From Micrasema longulum (lineage: Eukaryota > Arthropoda > Insecta > Trichoptera > Brachycentridae), in the NCBI GenBank assembly GCA_022494885.1, contig JAGVSM010003995.1:186001-250000 (forward strand): DNA of 64,000 nt, in the 5' to 3' direction. The position numbers and the translations under genes were made by a program. This document shows positions 29,826-39,764 of this stretch, one piece after another. The number at the start of each line of letters is the position of its first letter. Within the stretch, counting starts at the first letter, position 1. A model generated the notes under the pieces. The model made no database searches and had not been told where the DNA came from. It saw nothing but the letters and a program-made list of their open reading frames with translations.

Positions 29826-32702
29826 ATGCGAATGATGTACATAAATGCAAGAAGTGTGCGAAACAAGATGGACGAAATCGAAGAAACAGTGAAAAATCTG
29901 AATGAAACTGTGCATATTCTTATAATAACTGAAACATGGCTGCAAAACGGTGAAGAACAGTTTTTCAACTTAACTAATTATTGTGGAAATTTTGCTTCAC
30001 GTGTAGGAGAAAGAGGCGGAGGACTTGCTATATACGTCCACAATTCTATAAATCATAAAATTATTGAAGTGCAATGCAGTGAAACTGCTATATTAGGTGT
30101 ATCAATCTTAGCAGAAAACACTAAATCCTTTAATCTCTATGCCTTCTATCGAAAACCTAACTCTAACATGCAATTTTTTTTTGATACTTTTGAAGTAATA
30201 CTCGACAAAAATAAACTAGACACCCTTATCTTTGGAGATTTTAACATAGATGTCTCTAAGAGTAGCGATATTGCACTAAAATATATTAACATCCTCAACT
30301 CCTACAACTTTCACATTTGTAACACAGCATTTTCTACCAGAGTAACAAAAGAAAGTAGTTCCTTAATAGACCACATAATTACAAATAGGAAAAACATATC
30401 TATATCTATTTCAAATATTGACAACCCACTAAGTGATCATAACATACTTATTCTAGATTATCAAAATAGCCTTAAAAAACACTCAAACAATCGACTACCT
30501 AAAGCAGTATTTGTGAACCCAAAAATCAATAATATCATGTTAAAGTCATATCTTAGAACCCATAAATTTATATTTAACACAAGCAATAATATAAATGATA
30601 ATTACAATGCATTTATTGATTACTTTAAGATAGCAATAGACTCTTGTAAATTTAAACCCAGTCAAAAAATGGGCAACCGTCGTCAAGGTAATACACCTTG
30701 GTTTGATTCAAAACTAGATTTACTTATTAAAGAACGGAACTCGATTTTCAAGCAATGGAAACAAGATCCTTTAAATGATATACTTTTTCTTTTGAAAAAT
30801 AAAGCCAGAAACAAGGTCACTAACTACAGAAGATATGTCAAAATCAGATATTATTCCGACATCTTTAAACAAAACATTTATAATCCTCGACATACATGGA
30901 AAACAATCAATACGATTCTTGCAAACAGTCCACAAAATCCAAAAAAAGATATTCAGTGTCTTAAAGTTAATAATATCGAGATTAAAGAATCAAAGCAGAT
31001 ATGTGAAGAGTTTAATAATTTTTTTCTATCTGTCGGATGTAATTTGTCTAGAGCTATTACATCTTATCCAGATGACAAAAATACAATTTATACTGAACCT
31101 AAAGCCATGCATTCAATGTATATAGGAAGAACACATAGATCAGAAATTCTTAAAAATATTTCAAAACTTAGGCAGCGAGCTGCCCCAGGACTAGATGGCA
31201 TTACTCCTGCTGTCCTTGGAATCTGTAAAGATGAGCTAGTTGAACATTTGGTATTTCTCATTAATACATCATTGTCGTGTGGTATGTTTCCGGACCAACT
31301 GAAGATAGCTAAAATAATTCCAATTCATAAAGATGACTGCAAAAAAGACGTTTCTAATTACCGGCCTATCTCGATACTCCCAGTATTTTCTAAAATATTT
31401 GAACTAATTTTAAAAGATAGGCTCACTAAATTCTTGACCGACAATAAAATTCTTACGTCCCAACAGTATGGATTTCGAAAGTTTTCAAATACTAAATGTG
31501 CTGCTTATGACTTTGTCTTAAATCTACAAAAAAAAATAGATGTTGGTGAATTTGCTGCAGCTATATTTATAGACTTAAAAAAAGCTTTCGACACTGTGGA
31601 CCATGAGATTCTATTGGATAAGTTGAAACACTTAGGCATAGTTGGCATACCTTTGAAAATATTTCGAAGCTATCTCACTGACAGATACTGTGCGGTTCAA
31701 ATCGGAAAAGAATCTAGTGATCTAGGTAGGATAACTTGTGGAGTTCCGCAGGGGTCAATCCTTGGTCCACTCTTGTTCCTTATTTATATTAATGATATCA
31801 CTAAGTGGGGGTTAAAGGGGACTCTTCAATTGTATGCCGATGATACTGTCATTTTTTATCATAATAGTAACCTAAAAGAACTAGAAAAAATAATGAAGAC
31901 AGATTTCGATAGTCTTGCCGACTGGATGCGATTAAACAAATTAAGTTTGAATATGAAAAAAACATCATATATGATTTTTGGGAACAAACAGGATTTGAAA
32001 ATTAATATTTCTCTAGGAACTGGCTATATTGAAAAGACCAATGTTACTAAATACTTAGGACTATATATTGACTCTCAACTTTCATGGAAATACCAATATG
32101 AACATGTTAAATCAAAAATAGTACCCGTAACTGGCGTTTTGCATAGACTTCGTGGTCTGCTTCCTCACTCTGTTTTGTTTGCCGTCTATTACGCTATGAT
32201 ACATTCTCACCTATCCTATTTATGCTGTATTTGGGGTTTCGCTAACAAAAACCAGATTTCTGAGATTCAAGTTCTTCAAAACCGAGCTCTGAGAAGCATT
32301 CTTGGTTTGAAATGGGATTCCCATGTCAAGGATATTTATCGTAACACAAAAATACTTCCTTTCAAGGTAATGGCACTGTATGACATCACTAACACTATTT
32401 CAAACATCATAAACTTTTCTGCTCACACAAATTTAAAACTTACATTTAATCATGAAATTCACAACTATAATACACGACATGCAAAAAATCTTCACATTTC
32501 TAAATTTTGTTCCACGAAGTTCGGCAAAAGGTCTCTGGATTACATTGGTCGTATACAATTTAATAAACTGCCTGATGACCTTAAAAAGGAAATGTCGAGT
32601 GGTAAATCTCAAAGACCAGAAATGAAGACCTATTTCTTGAATCTTTTTGAAAGTGATAGTTTTAGCTCAGTTTCTGTGAATAGTCTATATATTGTGTTTT
32701 AG
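29826..32702 (+). CDS. LINE ORF2: APE-type endonuclease plus reverse transcriptase
   Basis: An intact 958-codon frame, 72 bases after ORF1. The endonuclease (about residues 1-215) shows 'INARSV' near the start, 'ITETWL' (about 34-39), 'RGGGLAIYV', 'GDFNID' (about 137-142), 'SLIDHI' (about 178) and 'SDHN' (about 203), the usual metal-binding and catalytic positions of APE-type LINE nucleases. The RT has 'RAAPGLDGITPAVL', 'YRPISILPVFSKIFE', 'QYGFRKFSNT', 'AAIFIDLKKAFDTVDH' (about 577), 'GVPQGSILGPLLFLIYIND' (about 639) and the catalytic 'YADD' (670-673). The thumb and tail follow ('KYLGLYIDSQLSW', 'YNTRHAKNLHIS', 'FNKLPDDLKK'). No RNase H follows. The enzyme would nick the target and copy element RNA in place. 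The start ATG overlaps no ORF1 sequence, so reinitiation or another downstream start mechanism is expected (inference). All key residues I can name are present. Confidence 0.93.
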   Translation: MRMMYINARSVRNKMDEIEETVKNLNETVHILIITETWLQNGEEQFFNLTNYCGNFASRVGERGGGLAIYVHNSINHKIIEVQCSETAILGVSILAENTKSFNLYAFYRKPNSNMQFFFDTFEVILDKNKLDTLIFGDFNIDVSKSSDIALKYINILNSYNFHICNTAFSTRVTKESSSLIDHIITNRKNISISISNIDNPLSDHNILILDYQNSLKKHSNNRLPKAVFVNPKINNIMLKSYLRTHKFIFNTSNNINDNYNAFIDYFKIAIDSCKFKPSQKMGNRRQGNTPWFDSKLDLLIKERNSIFKQWKQDPLNDILFLLKNKARNKVTNYRRYVKIRYYSDIFKQNIYNPRHTWKTINTILANSPQNPKKDIQCLKVNNIEIKESKQICEEFNNFFLSVGCNLSRAITSYPDDKNTIYTEPKAMHSMYIGRTHRSEILKNISKLRQRAAPGLDGITPAVLGICKDELVEHLVFLINTSLSCGMFPDQLKIAKIIPIHKDDCKKDVSNYRPISILPVFSKIFELILKDRLTKFLTDNKILTSQQYGFRKFSNTKCAAYDFVLNLQKKIDVGEFAAAIFIDLKKAFDTVDHEILLDKLKHLGIVGIPLKIFRSYLTDRYCAVQIGKESSDLGRITCGVPQGSILGPLLFLIYINDITKWGLKGTLQLYADDTVIFYHNSNLKELEKIMKTDFDSLADWMRLNKLSLNMKKTSYMIFGNKQDLKINISLGTGYIEKTNVTKYLGLYIDSQLSWKYQYEHVKSKIVPVTGVLHRLRGLLPHSVLFAVYYAMIHSHLSYLCCIWGFANKNQISEIQVLQNRALRSILGLKWDSHVKDIYRNTKILPFKVMALYDITNTISNIINFSAHTNLKLTFNHEIHNYNTRHAKNLHISKFCSTKFGKRSLDYIGRIQFNKLPDDLKKEMSSGKSQRPEMKTYFLNLFESDSFSSVSVNSLYIVF

Positions 32703-32703
32703 G

Positions 32704-32930
32704 TTTAAATGTTTTTCTTTTCTTTTTTTAATATTAAGTTCACAGAATGTTTAAATGTTTTTATTTTCTTTTTTAATATTAATTTCACAGAATGTTTAAA
32801 TGTTTTTCTTTTCTTTCTTAATATTAAGTTCACAGATTGTTTGAATGTTTTTATTTTCTTCTTTAATATTAAGTTCACAGATTGTTTAAATGTTTTCTTT
32901 CCTTTTTTAATATTAAGTTCATAGATTGTT
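32704..32930 (+). repeat. 45-base minisatellite in the LINE 3' UTR
   Basis: Five units start at 32704, 32750, 32795, 32840 and 32885. Each begins TTTAAATGTTTT, runs through a T/C-rich tract to 'TTAATATTAAGTTCACAGA', and differs by a few bases. It begins two bases after the ORF2 stop. Confidence 0.9.
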
Positions 32931-32959
32931 AAAATTTGTTAAAATTTTTATTGTTTAAA

Positions 32960-33110
32960 TGTATACTATGTATTGTTACAAGAAATGTACTATTTTTTTT
33001 ATGTACCGTCCCAAATGAGTTTTCTCGTCCAACTCCTGGGAATATAATATCATGATATTCATGTCTTATATGTTTTATAATAAATAAAAAAAAAAAAAAA
33101 TAAAAAAAAA
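32960..33110 (+). other. LINE 3' terminus and A-rich tail
   Basis: The conserved end block ('GTCCCAAATGAGTTTTC', 'CTCCTGGGAATATAATATC') is followed by ATAATAAATA and A-runs at about 33082-33110. The block is shared with 21768-21860. Confidence 0.7.
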
Positions 33111-33119
33111 TATTAAAAA

Positions 33120-33690
33120 TACTGCGTTAAATACAGAAGTGAGACGTTTGCTCAAATTATGGTTAATTAAAAAAAGTTTTTGAAATGGGTGATAGTTTTT
33201 AATATTTGATAATGTAATAGGTATGTAATATTTTTCAAGTAAAATTATTTTTAATGTAGGTTAAGTATGAATAATCGAAGCAATTTATTAGAACCAGCTG
33301 ATGAGTTGCATATATGCAACTCAGCAGGACTTTAATTTAAGACTATTTTGTAAATATTTTTGAAAAACAAATAAAAAATAAAATGAAAAAAAAGTACGTA
33401 GGTGTTTCCTTATTAAAAATATTACCGCGCAACAAATCTAAATATGTAAGTGTTTTCTTATTCCTTACACAACAGTCCAAAAAATATTATTAAATAAAAG
33501 TACGGATTTACAACTTAAAAATTAAAATACAAGTAAGTATATAGAATATGTTAGTTTAAAACTTATAATCAATTTATATAGTACAAAAAATATCCACGTG
33601 CATACGCGAGACATTTTCAGAATATTCTAGTAGGCCAAATACAAAAATTACATATGTCTAGAAATCTACACATAAAAGGTCGTAACAATT
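33120..33690. other. Unassigned DNA with a 20-base palindrome
   Basis: GAGTTGCATATATGCAACTC (33303-33322) is a perfect palindrome, flanked by GCTGAT and AGCAG, which extends the pairing imperfectly. An A-rich patch at 33360-33392 may mark an old retroelement end. No gene is seen. Confidence 0.4.
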
Positions 33691-33790
33691 TCCATCTGTT
33701 GACTTTTGTGAAGTAAAAAAGATAAACTTTATTGATTAAGGTGAGATTCATCTGGCTACAATAGTTCACCTATGTTTAAGCATACAATGA
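33690..33790 (+). repeat. Family A fragment, forward
   Basis: 'CCATCTGTTGA', 'TTTGTGAAGT', 'AAGGTGAGATTCATCTGGCT' and 'TTCACCTATG' follow the order of the family A second half. Confidence 0.5.
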
Positions 33791-34039
33791 AAGCATCCAC
33801 CCCTTTCCCAAAACAGTTCATAAAGACTCGAGTCTTTCTTCAGTTTCGCATATCAATATAAATTTTTTTTTAAACTAATTAAGCGAAAATTTTATATTTC
33901 TTTACAATCAAACCGCGAAAATAACAAAATAAATAAACTTTAAGAACTTTCATTGTACCCCTCACTGCAGTATTGTCAGTTTGTGATCAATCAAATACAC
34001 ATGGTCAGCACAATCACCTTTTTCTAATTTCCCGTTTAA

Positions 34040-34215
34040 GTATAGACAGAACGGCCAATGAAAAGATAATAGCCCAGTAAATACCTTGACTTCCATGTTT
34101 CCTTCTTGAAAATGATTTCCATCTCTGTTGCAATAAATTTTAGATCTTAATAAAACTAACAATGAATGAAATTCAATATGTTTACAAATATTTGCATGTT
34201 CTCCAAAACATTATA
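34040..34215 (-). repeat. Family A fragment, reverse
   Basis: 'GTTTCCTTCTTGAAAATGAT', 'TTCCATCTCTGTTGCAATAA', 'TTTTAGATCTTAATA' and 'TTTACAAATATTTGCATGTT' are the reverse of the family A head and the preceding unit's tail. It thus crosses a monomer junction. Confidence 0.6.
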
Positions 34216-34419
34216 AGTAAATACGACAAACTGGTAAATACGATTCATGTTTTCACAGTCGAAATAATTTTATAGCGACTTCAAAAAACAACGGAGTCAT
34301 TGTTACGTATTACGTCAATCATAACGGTTCATGTTAAACATTGATTTGAATGTTCTGGCGATAAACGGTCCAACAAACGTCATAACAGGGCGAGGTTATA
34401 ATTTAACGCTGTGTTTAAC

Positions 34420-35095
34420 TGCTCTAGATTCTAGAATTAACGTTCCCGTGAATACATGAGTGCCGGCGCGATAGTTCCACCAATTATTTTTGCACATTTG
34501 ACGTTTGAGCGTTCGAATTTATGACGTCACTCGTGTTTTAATTTGATTTAAATGTTTTCGCCCAGCTTAAGACAGTTATCATTAAATTTTACGTTGCTCT
34601 TAAGGAATATGTTTTCACGTTTTGTTAATTCAAATGGGTGTTAATGAGTTCATTATTTATTTGCTTATACAAAAATACGATCAAATTAAAAATTTAAGAT
34701 TTTTCGCATTTCTCATTTACTGCGTTATCTTTATTTTTATTAACCTAAGCATGTTTATTATAATGTATGATTATTGTACAATATATAAATATAATTTTAA
34801 AAACTATGTAATATGTTTAACTGTATTGTTTTGGTTTTATTTTTTAGTTTTATAAAGAACACTGTTTATGTTAACTAATGTCATTTGTACTCAAACAAAA
34901 TAAATAAAAAAATTCAGCTGATACGGTTTTTACCCTTAGCACTGCCCGTATTCTAAGGGGAAGTTTAAAGTTATCTTCAATTTTATTTACAAAATAAAAT
35001 TTAGTTTTCTGCATGAAAAATAAAATACGTTTACATTTTTTTTTCGAAACATGTTTAGTTTCAGGTGTCCGACAAAAATATTTCAAATTTTCACA
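34420..35095. other. Unassigned DNA
   Basis: A 77-codon hydrophobic frame (34622-34855, +) reflects T-rich sequence; no family is recognised. Confidence 0.3.
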
Positions 35096-35099
35096 CATT

Positions 35100-35170
35100 T
35101 TTTATTGATAAACCCATTTACATTACATTACGGGTTACATGCATTTTACAAAATAATAAGAAAAATATCA
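35100..35170 (-). repeat. Possible LINE 3' end, reverse
   Basis: 'TTTATTgATAAACCCaTTTA' followed by 'ATTACgggTTACATgCATTT' and 'ACAAAATAAT' resembles 45545-45600. On the minus strand both end in an A-rich TTTATNAATAAA tail. Confidence 0.4.
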
Positions 35171-35224
35171 CAATTAAAAATATAACAAACATTTGGACAA
35201 ACACAAATATACACATTTTCGTGT

Positions 35225-36120
35225 ATAAATATTGATATTAGTTTACACCGTCTTGCTATGTGCCGATGAAGAAAGAATTCATAATCGTGGTGCAGGGTAG
35301 TATAATCCAGGGTGAAACTTTTATCGATATTTTTTTACTTGTACGCTGCCCTAGTTTTTGTATGTTCAATAGACCATTTAGCAAATTGTACAAAGACATT
35401 TTATTTGTTATTTATTTCTTACATTTCTGCTACAGTTTATTTGATGTCAAATAAGTAAAATCAGTGATTGGAGATTGGCACTCAGAAAATGCTAAAAATA
35501 CTATTTAATTACAAAAAAATAATATAAGCTACATGAACGCGTAATAAGTTAATAAACATATATAACTCTTTTTTTTTAATGATCTGTTGAATATACAAGA
35601 ACAAGGGCGGCGTGTAGACATTTTTTGAGTTAACAGTCTGTGTATTCTTTAAGGACAAACGTACCTTTAAAATCAGCGCAACACAGACGCTGAGTATGAA
35701 TACACGATTATTGAATTTGGCGTTAAATCGTATGGACTACCGTAGTAGTCAATGCGAGAATTAAAGTCAAATGTTGGTTTACAGTAAGTGGTTATTTTTT
35801 TCTTCGGTAGATGGCTTTAATTTTTTTTTTTATTCCAGTAAAATGGTTACATAGTGCAGAACCAATTCTACTAAATATAAAACAAAATTTTATATGTGAA
35901 GCACTTATGGTGGTCTTAGCATATTCCGTCATCGCTCGAACAACAATGAATGAATCCACCCTGCAGTGGCTTCGAGAAGCGCGTTATTAAAGCTTTTAAG
36001 GCGTTCCTATAGGCTTCAGGCTCATTGGCGACTGTGACAAAAATATTTAATTGCTATTTTTACTAAAAACATTTATTTATAATGTATCGCAGATAGTTCT
36101 TTGTTAATCACATGATCAAA
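35225..36120. other. Unassigned DNA
   Basis: Nothing recognised beyond short AT-rich open frames. Confidence 0.3.
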
Positions 36121-36125
36121 TTTTA

Positions 36126-37088
36126 TTTTAGGACTCAGCGCTGTCCAACTTGTTTGAAACCGCGGGCTATTTTTTCTTTGGCAAACATTTCGGGGGCCGA
36201 GGATAGGTATGTAAATAAAAGGTCAGTTAATACCTTTTTTTTTATTTAAACAGAAAAAAATCACACAAATCTGTAAATAATAATACAAACAAAATATTAT
36301 TAAGTTATATTCATCATTCCTTTTCATGCCGATAACCATAGAACTAACTATAGTTTTCATTCCTATGTGCCCTGAATTCTTAGGTCTGCCAACAAACCTA
36401 CCGATCTTAATTTCTTTGATAACAAGTTGTCTTCTTTTATTAGATCACTGAATCAAATTCAATTATAAACACCTTTCTCCCGCTTCCACTCTCACCAAGT
36501 CTACTATATACCATTGTGTCTTTCGACTTTATTTTATAATAATTTTCTTTGTATGCATATGTCCGTAAAAATGCCCGTTGGGCGTTCATATAAAGTCATA
36601 AATAAAACTAAATAAATTATAAATAAAATACACACTTATAAATGATTTCATAGGAGCATTGTGGCGGTAGTTGTTGAGCAACAATATATTTAATGTAAAT
36701 ATCAACATTCTTTGCGGCTAGTCTAATTATATTTTCAAGCGTGGAGTCTTTCAAGCTGTTCTTTTATTTTGATTTTATATATTGTACCTATGTCAGAGAA
36801 GACACGATCGCAGATACATGTACGTACTTCCAAACATTAATTAGTAAAATGAAGTAGTATATCTCTTTGTTTTTTAAAAGTATTTTTAATATTTAGTATG
36901 ATAATAAAATGTTTTCATATTTTAAAATATATTACTGGACATGTCACATCAAATATTAATTCGAAAAAAAGTTTTGCTCCTCAATGTTAGATGAAAAATT
37001 CCCTGTAAAATGTACAGCTCGAGGGCAAAAAAGTTTCATGGGCCCCACGCGGCCAGCGGGCCGCCAGTTGGACAGCGCTGTTTTAGGT
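36126..37088. mobile_element. hAT-like element with 15-base terminal inverted repeats
   Basis: CAGCGCTGTCCAACT at 36136-36150 is the perfect complement of AGTTGGACAGCGCTG at 37066-37080. The flanks carry TTTTAGGA (36126-36133) and TTTTAGGT (37081-37088), an 8-base target duplication with one change, as expected for hAT elements. Both ends are GC-rich just inside the repeats ('GAAACCGCGGGCT' and 'GGCCAGCGGGCCGCC'). No transposase frame is present in the roughly 945-base interior, so it is non-autonomous or gutted. A LINE-type 3' end (about 36540-36610, 'GCCCGTTGGGCG' then ATAAATAAA) appears inserted inside. Confidence 0.7.
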
Positions 37089-37199
37089 AAACAAAATGCC
37101 GAAAAACTTACACAAAAAATAATTTGGTCAACAAAAAAATGTGTAAAACATGTGAAAAATGTCCTGATTATCAGGCTGTAATATGTTCTAGTCAAGTTT

Positions 37200-37385
37200 T
37201 TTTTTGTTGATCTCAGTTAAATCCAAAAATATTGTTTTTAACCATGTTTCTAGAACGAGATGTTATATTTATTTTTCTCTGTTTTAAAACTTTATGTTGT
37301 GTATTGTATAAATTAAACTTTAAAACACAAACATCACTAGGCAAATATGGCGAACAGCTTTAGAAACTTAATTCCCTCGATTGAA
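37200..37385 (+). repeat. Dispersed repeat C, copy 1
   Basis: It aligns with 39236-39420: 'ATCTCAG', 'AAATCCaAAAATATTGTTTT', 'TAACcATGTTTCTAGAA', 'GATGTTAT', 'GCGAACAGCTTTAG'. The copies are about 2 kb apart in the same orientation. Class unknown. Confidence 0.6.
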
Positions 37386-37389
37386 CGCA

Positions 37390-38075
37390 AACAGAAGGTG
37401 TCGAAAATGCTCACTCTCGTATACTTGACATACTATTTTGAAGGCTTGTAATCAAATAAAATAAAACATGTAACTTAAAAGCATATGCAATATCTTCTAG
37501 AGGAGAAAATTTTATTTTGAATAACAATTAACCTTCAAAACTTTTGGTGCTCATTTTTAAATTTTGAAAAAAAAAACGGACACAACTTACCTACCTAATA
37601 CATCCAGCTATCTACAAGATTTAAAACATTTCAACGGAACAAATTTAGATATTGAACAAAAACCATATTGGATAAATATTTTTTTCGGCTTTCCTAAACA
37701 TTTTTCTTTAAAACGCTAGCTGAGTTTTGATATTTGACAGCTGACGTGTACTTAAACTCATATTATTTTTTCATGAGATAATATTTCTTATCCGGAATTC
37801 GATCAAATCAAGTTATTTTATTTACATGATTGTGTTATCATATTTATTCAAAGTCAATGGGGGTGTTTCTCCTTTGTACTGAAAGCAATTCCATAGGGTG
37901 CCCATCTTTTCTCATAGCCTCGGGACATCATGTCTCACCATGATGCGATTACGGGACCTACGTTATTGAGTTAACCACTTATCTGCCGCGCGCATGTGAG
38001 GGCTCGGATCCGCATACACGTGGGGAATCCTTTACACGGGATCTAAAACAAGGATGCGAGGATGCGGGATTCACA
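37390..38075. other. Unassigned DNA
   Basis: No gene recognised. A GC-richer patch at 37910-38060 precedes the LINE fragment and may belong to it. Confidence 0.3.
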
Positions 38076-38079
38076 CATG

Positions 38080-38450
38080 AAGATGGATTGAGGAACACCC
38101 TGTTGACCGGGAGTAAACAAGTGAAGTTCCGTGATTATTTTGTACAAATCCAGAAATCCGTTGTTGGAAAGATTTCAATAAAACATAATTTATAAGCCTA
38201 CTACTTAAATTTGATGATAAATTAAGTGAGGTCAAAAGAACCCAACAAAATATAAACACTCGTTCAGCAACACAAATTAACTGTATTGTCCCATTTGTAT
38301 CAACCGCCTTTGGTAAAAAGCAATACAATGTAATTGCTCCAAAAATATTTAGTGATTTATTGCCAAATATAAAAGACTCAAAATGTAAAATAAATTTTAA
38401 AATTAAAATAACTGCACATATAAATAGTGTAGGGAGAGATTTTTAGAAAA
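38080..38450 (+). pseudogene. Non-LTR ORF2 C-terminal fragment
   Basis: The frame 38255-38446 reads 'NTRSATQINCIVPFVSTAFG', 'KKQYNVIAPKIFSDLLPNIK', ending 'VGRDF' and a TAG stop. The NTRS...IPxxxTxFGxxxxxxxAPKIFxxLPxxIK pattern is the end of many LINE ORF2 proteins. Upstream sequence to about 38080 is probably the same relic but out of frame. The 3' UTR seems to run on to an A-rich end near 38955. Confidence 0.75.
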
Positions 38451-38569
38451 ATATATGTAAATCAATAAACGTAGTGCTTTATATAATTGGTACACATATT
38501 ATTTATATTTTTATGTATTTCATTGCTTTATATTTGTTTTATTATATATTAAACTATATTATTTATTAA

Positions 38570-38715
38570 CAAATTACAACAGTGATGGAGAATCCCTTAA
38601 ATAAGGGAATATGGAAGTCTTGGCATTTACAGGGCTTATGGCTTGTCATTGGCTGGTTTAAGTGGCCACTTTGTAACATTCACCATTTTGCACATATATA
38701 TTCTTTATATTTGTA
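38570..38715 (+). repeat. Family A fragment, forward
   Basis: 'AATTACAACAGtGATGGAGA', 'GGGAATATGGAAGTCTTGGC', 'TTTACAGGGCTTATGGCTTG' and 'GTGGCCACTTTGTAACATTC'. It has a short deletion after CACTTT relative to other copies. Confidence 0.7.
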
Positions 38716-38719
38716 TAAT

Positions 38720-39055
38720 AATGATTTTTAATTTTTTACATTTGATTAGCTAGGCATTTATAATTAGCCACTTACGCTCTAAAGATAAAAAATCTCCATC
38801 TTAGAACAGGCTGTGCCATGTTAGATGGAGACTATCATAAACAGAGAACACTCCGTTTTCATTAGACATTAAATGGTTTTATATAGATTCCCTGTAATTA
38901 AGTATGTATTTTATTTTTTTGCAATAAATTTATAAATAAAAATAAATAAATAAGCATTATTTTAAGCATTAACGTTGTAGAAAAACACTTAAATAAATCG
39001 CACCCCAAGAAGTAAACTGTCGAAAATCTAAATTTGTCAGTTTCGAGTTATGATT
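38720..39055. other. Unassigned DNA
   Basis: It contains an inverted 'CTCCATCT...AGATGGAG' pair (38791-38835) and an A-rich end. No gene is seen. Confidence 0.3.
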
Positions 39056-39059
39056 GCAG

Positions 39060-39120
39060 TTATCTCTTGTGTGGCTGTAGTGTAACAGTAGCCTACGTAG
39101 GATACGAGACTTGACTTTTT
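39060..39120 (+). repeat. Family B left end, copy 4
   Basis: 'CTTGTGTGGCTGTAGTGTaA', 'GTAGGATACgAGAcTTGA' match the start of family B at 60978-61035. The rest of family B resumes at 39435. Confidence 0.5.
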
Positions 39121-39235
39121 TTTTATTTATTTGAATTATGAATTTGTATTTTTTTTATCTTTTAATGAACATTTCCAAATTAGATTTGGAATGTAAAATT
39201 TGTAGAAATATTTTGGATTTTAATGCAAAAATATT

Positions 39236-39420
39236 CTTTTTTTTTTGTGTATCTCAGACAAATCCCAAAATATTGTTTTTAACAATGTTTCTAGAATGGG
39301 ATGTTATTTATAATTTTTCTGTCTTCATACTTTGTGTTGTGTATAAATTTAGCTTTGAAGTGCAAAAAACGCTGTACACTGCGCAAATATCGCGAACAGC
39401 TTTAGCAAATTTAATCAAGA
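39236..39420 (+). repeat. Dispersed repeat C, copy 2, between two parts of family B
   Basis: Copy of 37200-37385. It sits between the left (39060-39120) and right (39435-39680) parts of a family B unit. Confidence 0.6.
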
Positions 39421-39434
39421 CAAAACCAATAAGA

Positions 39435-39680
39435 AATTCTTTCAATAAGTCAGTTATTGGCGGCGTATTTATGACCTTAAATGTATTTTGCTATGATAGG
39501 CTTAAATTATATAACATTTCCTATAAATTATGGAAAAGGTATTATTAAACACTATGTTCTTAGGTTTTTTTTCCTTTCAAATCTCTAAACTTCAGAATAT
39601 TTTGTCTTTTGCTTGACGTAACAAGATGTTACATCACTGCGTGAATTTTGTAGCACAGCCTTTTAAGAATAAAAGAAGAC
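39435..39680 (+). repeat. Family B right part, copy 4
   Basis: 'TCAATaAGTCaGTTATTGGC', 'ATTTTGCTATGATAGGC', 'TTTTGTCTTTTGCTTGACGT', 'GATGTTACATCACTGCGTG' and 'TTTTGTAGCACAGCCTTTTA' match 61300-61575. Confidence 0.65.
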
Positions 39681-39764
39681 AAACTTAAATTTATTTATTT
39701 TCATTAAACATAATGAGAAAACAGAATGTCAAACAAATTAAAAATCAAAAAGGAGACTGGCTAA

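Larger units (their letters stand above)
28613..33110 (+). mobile_element. Near-complete non-LTR retrotransposon (LINE)
   Basis: It is a two-ORF element of about 4.5 kb: short 5' region, ORF1 (28608-29753), 72-base spacer, ORF2 (29826-32702), 3' UTR with a 45-base minisatellite, and an A-rich end (33081-33110). The 5' boundary is inferred from where family A similarity stops. No clear target-site duplication was found by eye. There is no RNase H domain. An endonuclease-RT ORF2 plus a CCHC ORF1 fits the Jockey/CR1-like assemblage; I do not assign the clade. Both ORFs are open, so this is the youngest-looking element in the window. A truncated relative is at 21700-21880. Confidence 0.85.

Noticed and set aside
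30835..31125. 96-codon frame inside ORF2
   Set aside because: Out-of-frame shadow of the LINE ORF2.
32709..32924. 71-codon open frame with repeated 'NIKFT' peptides
   Set aside because: It is a read-through of the 45-base minisatellite in the LINE 3' UTR, not a gene.
34622..34855. Hydrophobic 77-codon frame resembling a membrane protein
   Set aside because: T-rich DNA commonly encodes Phe/Ile/Leu runs; no family or further exon was recognised.
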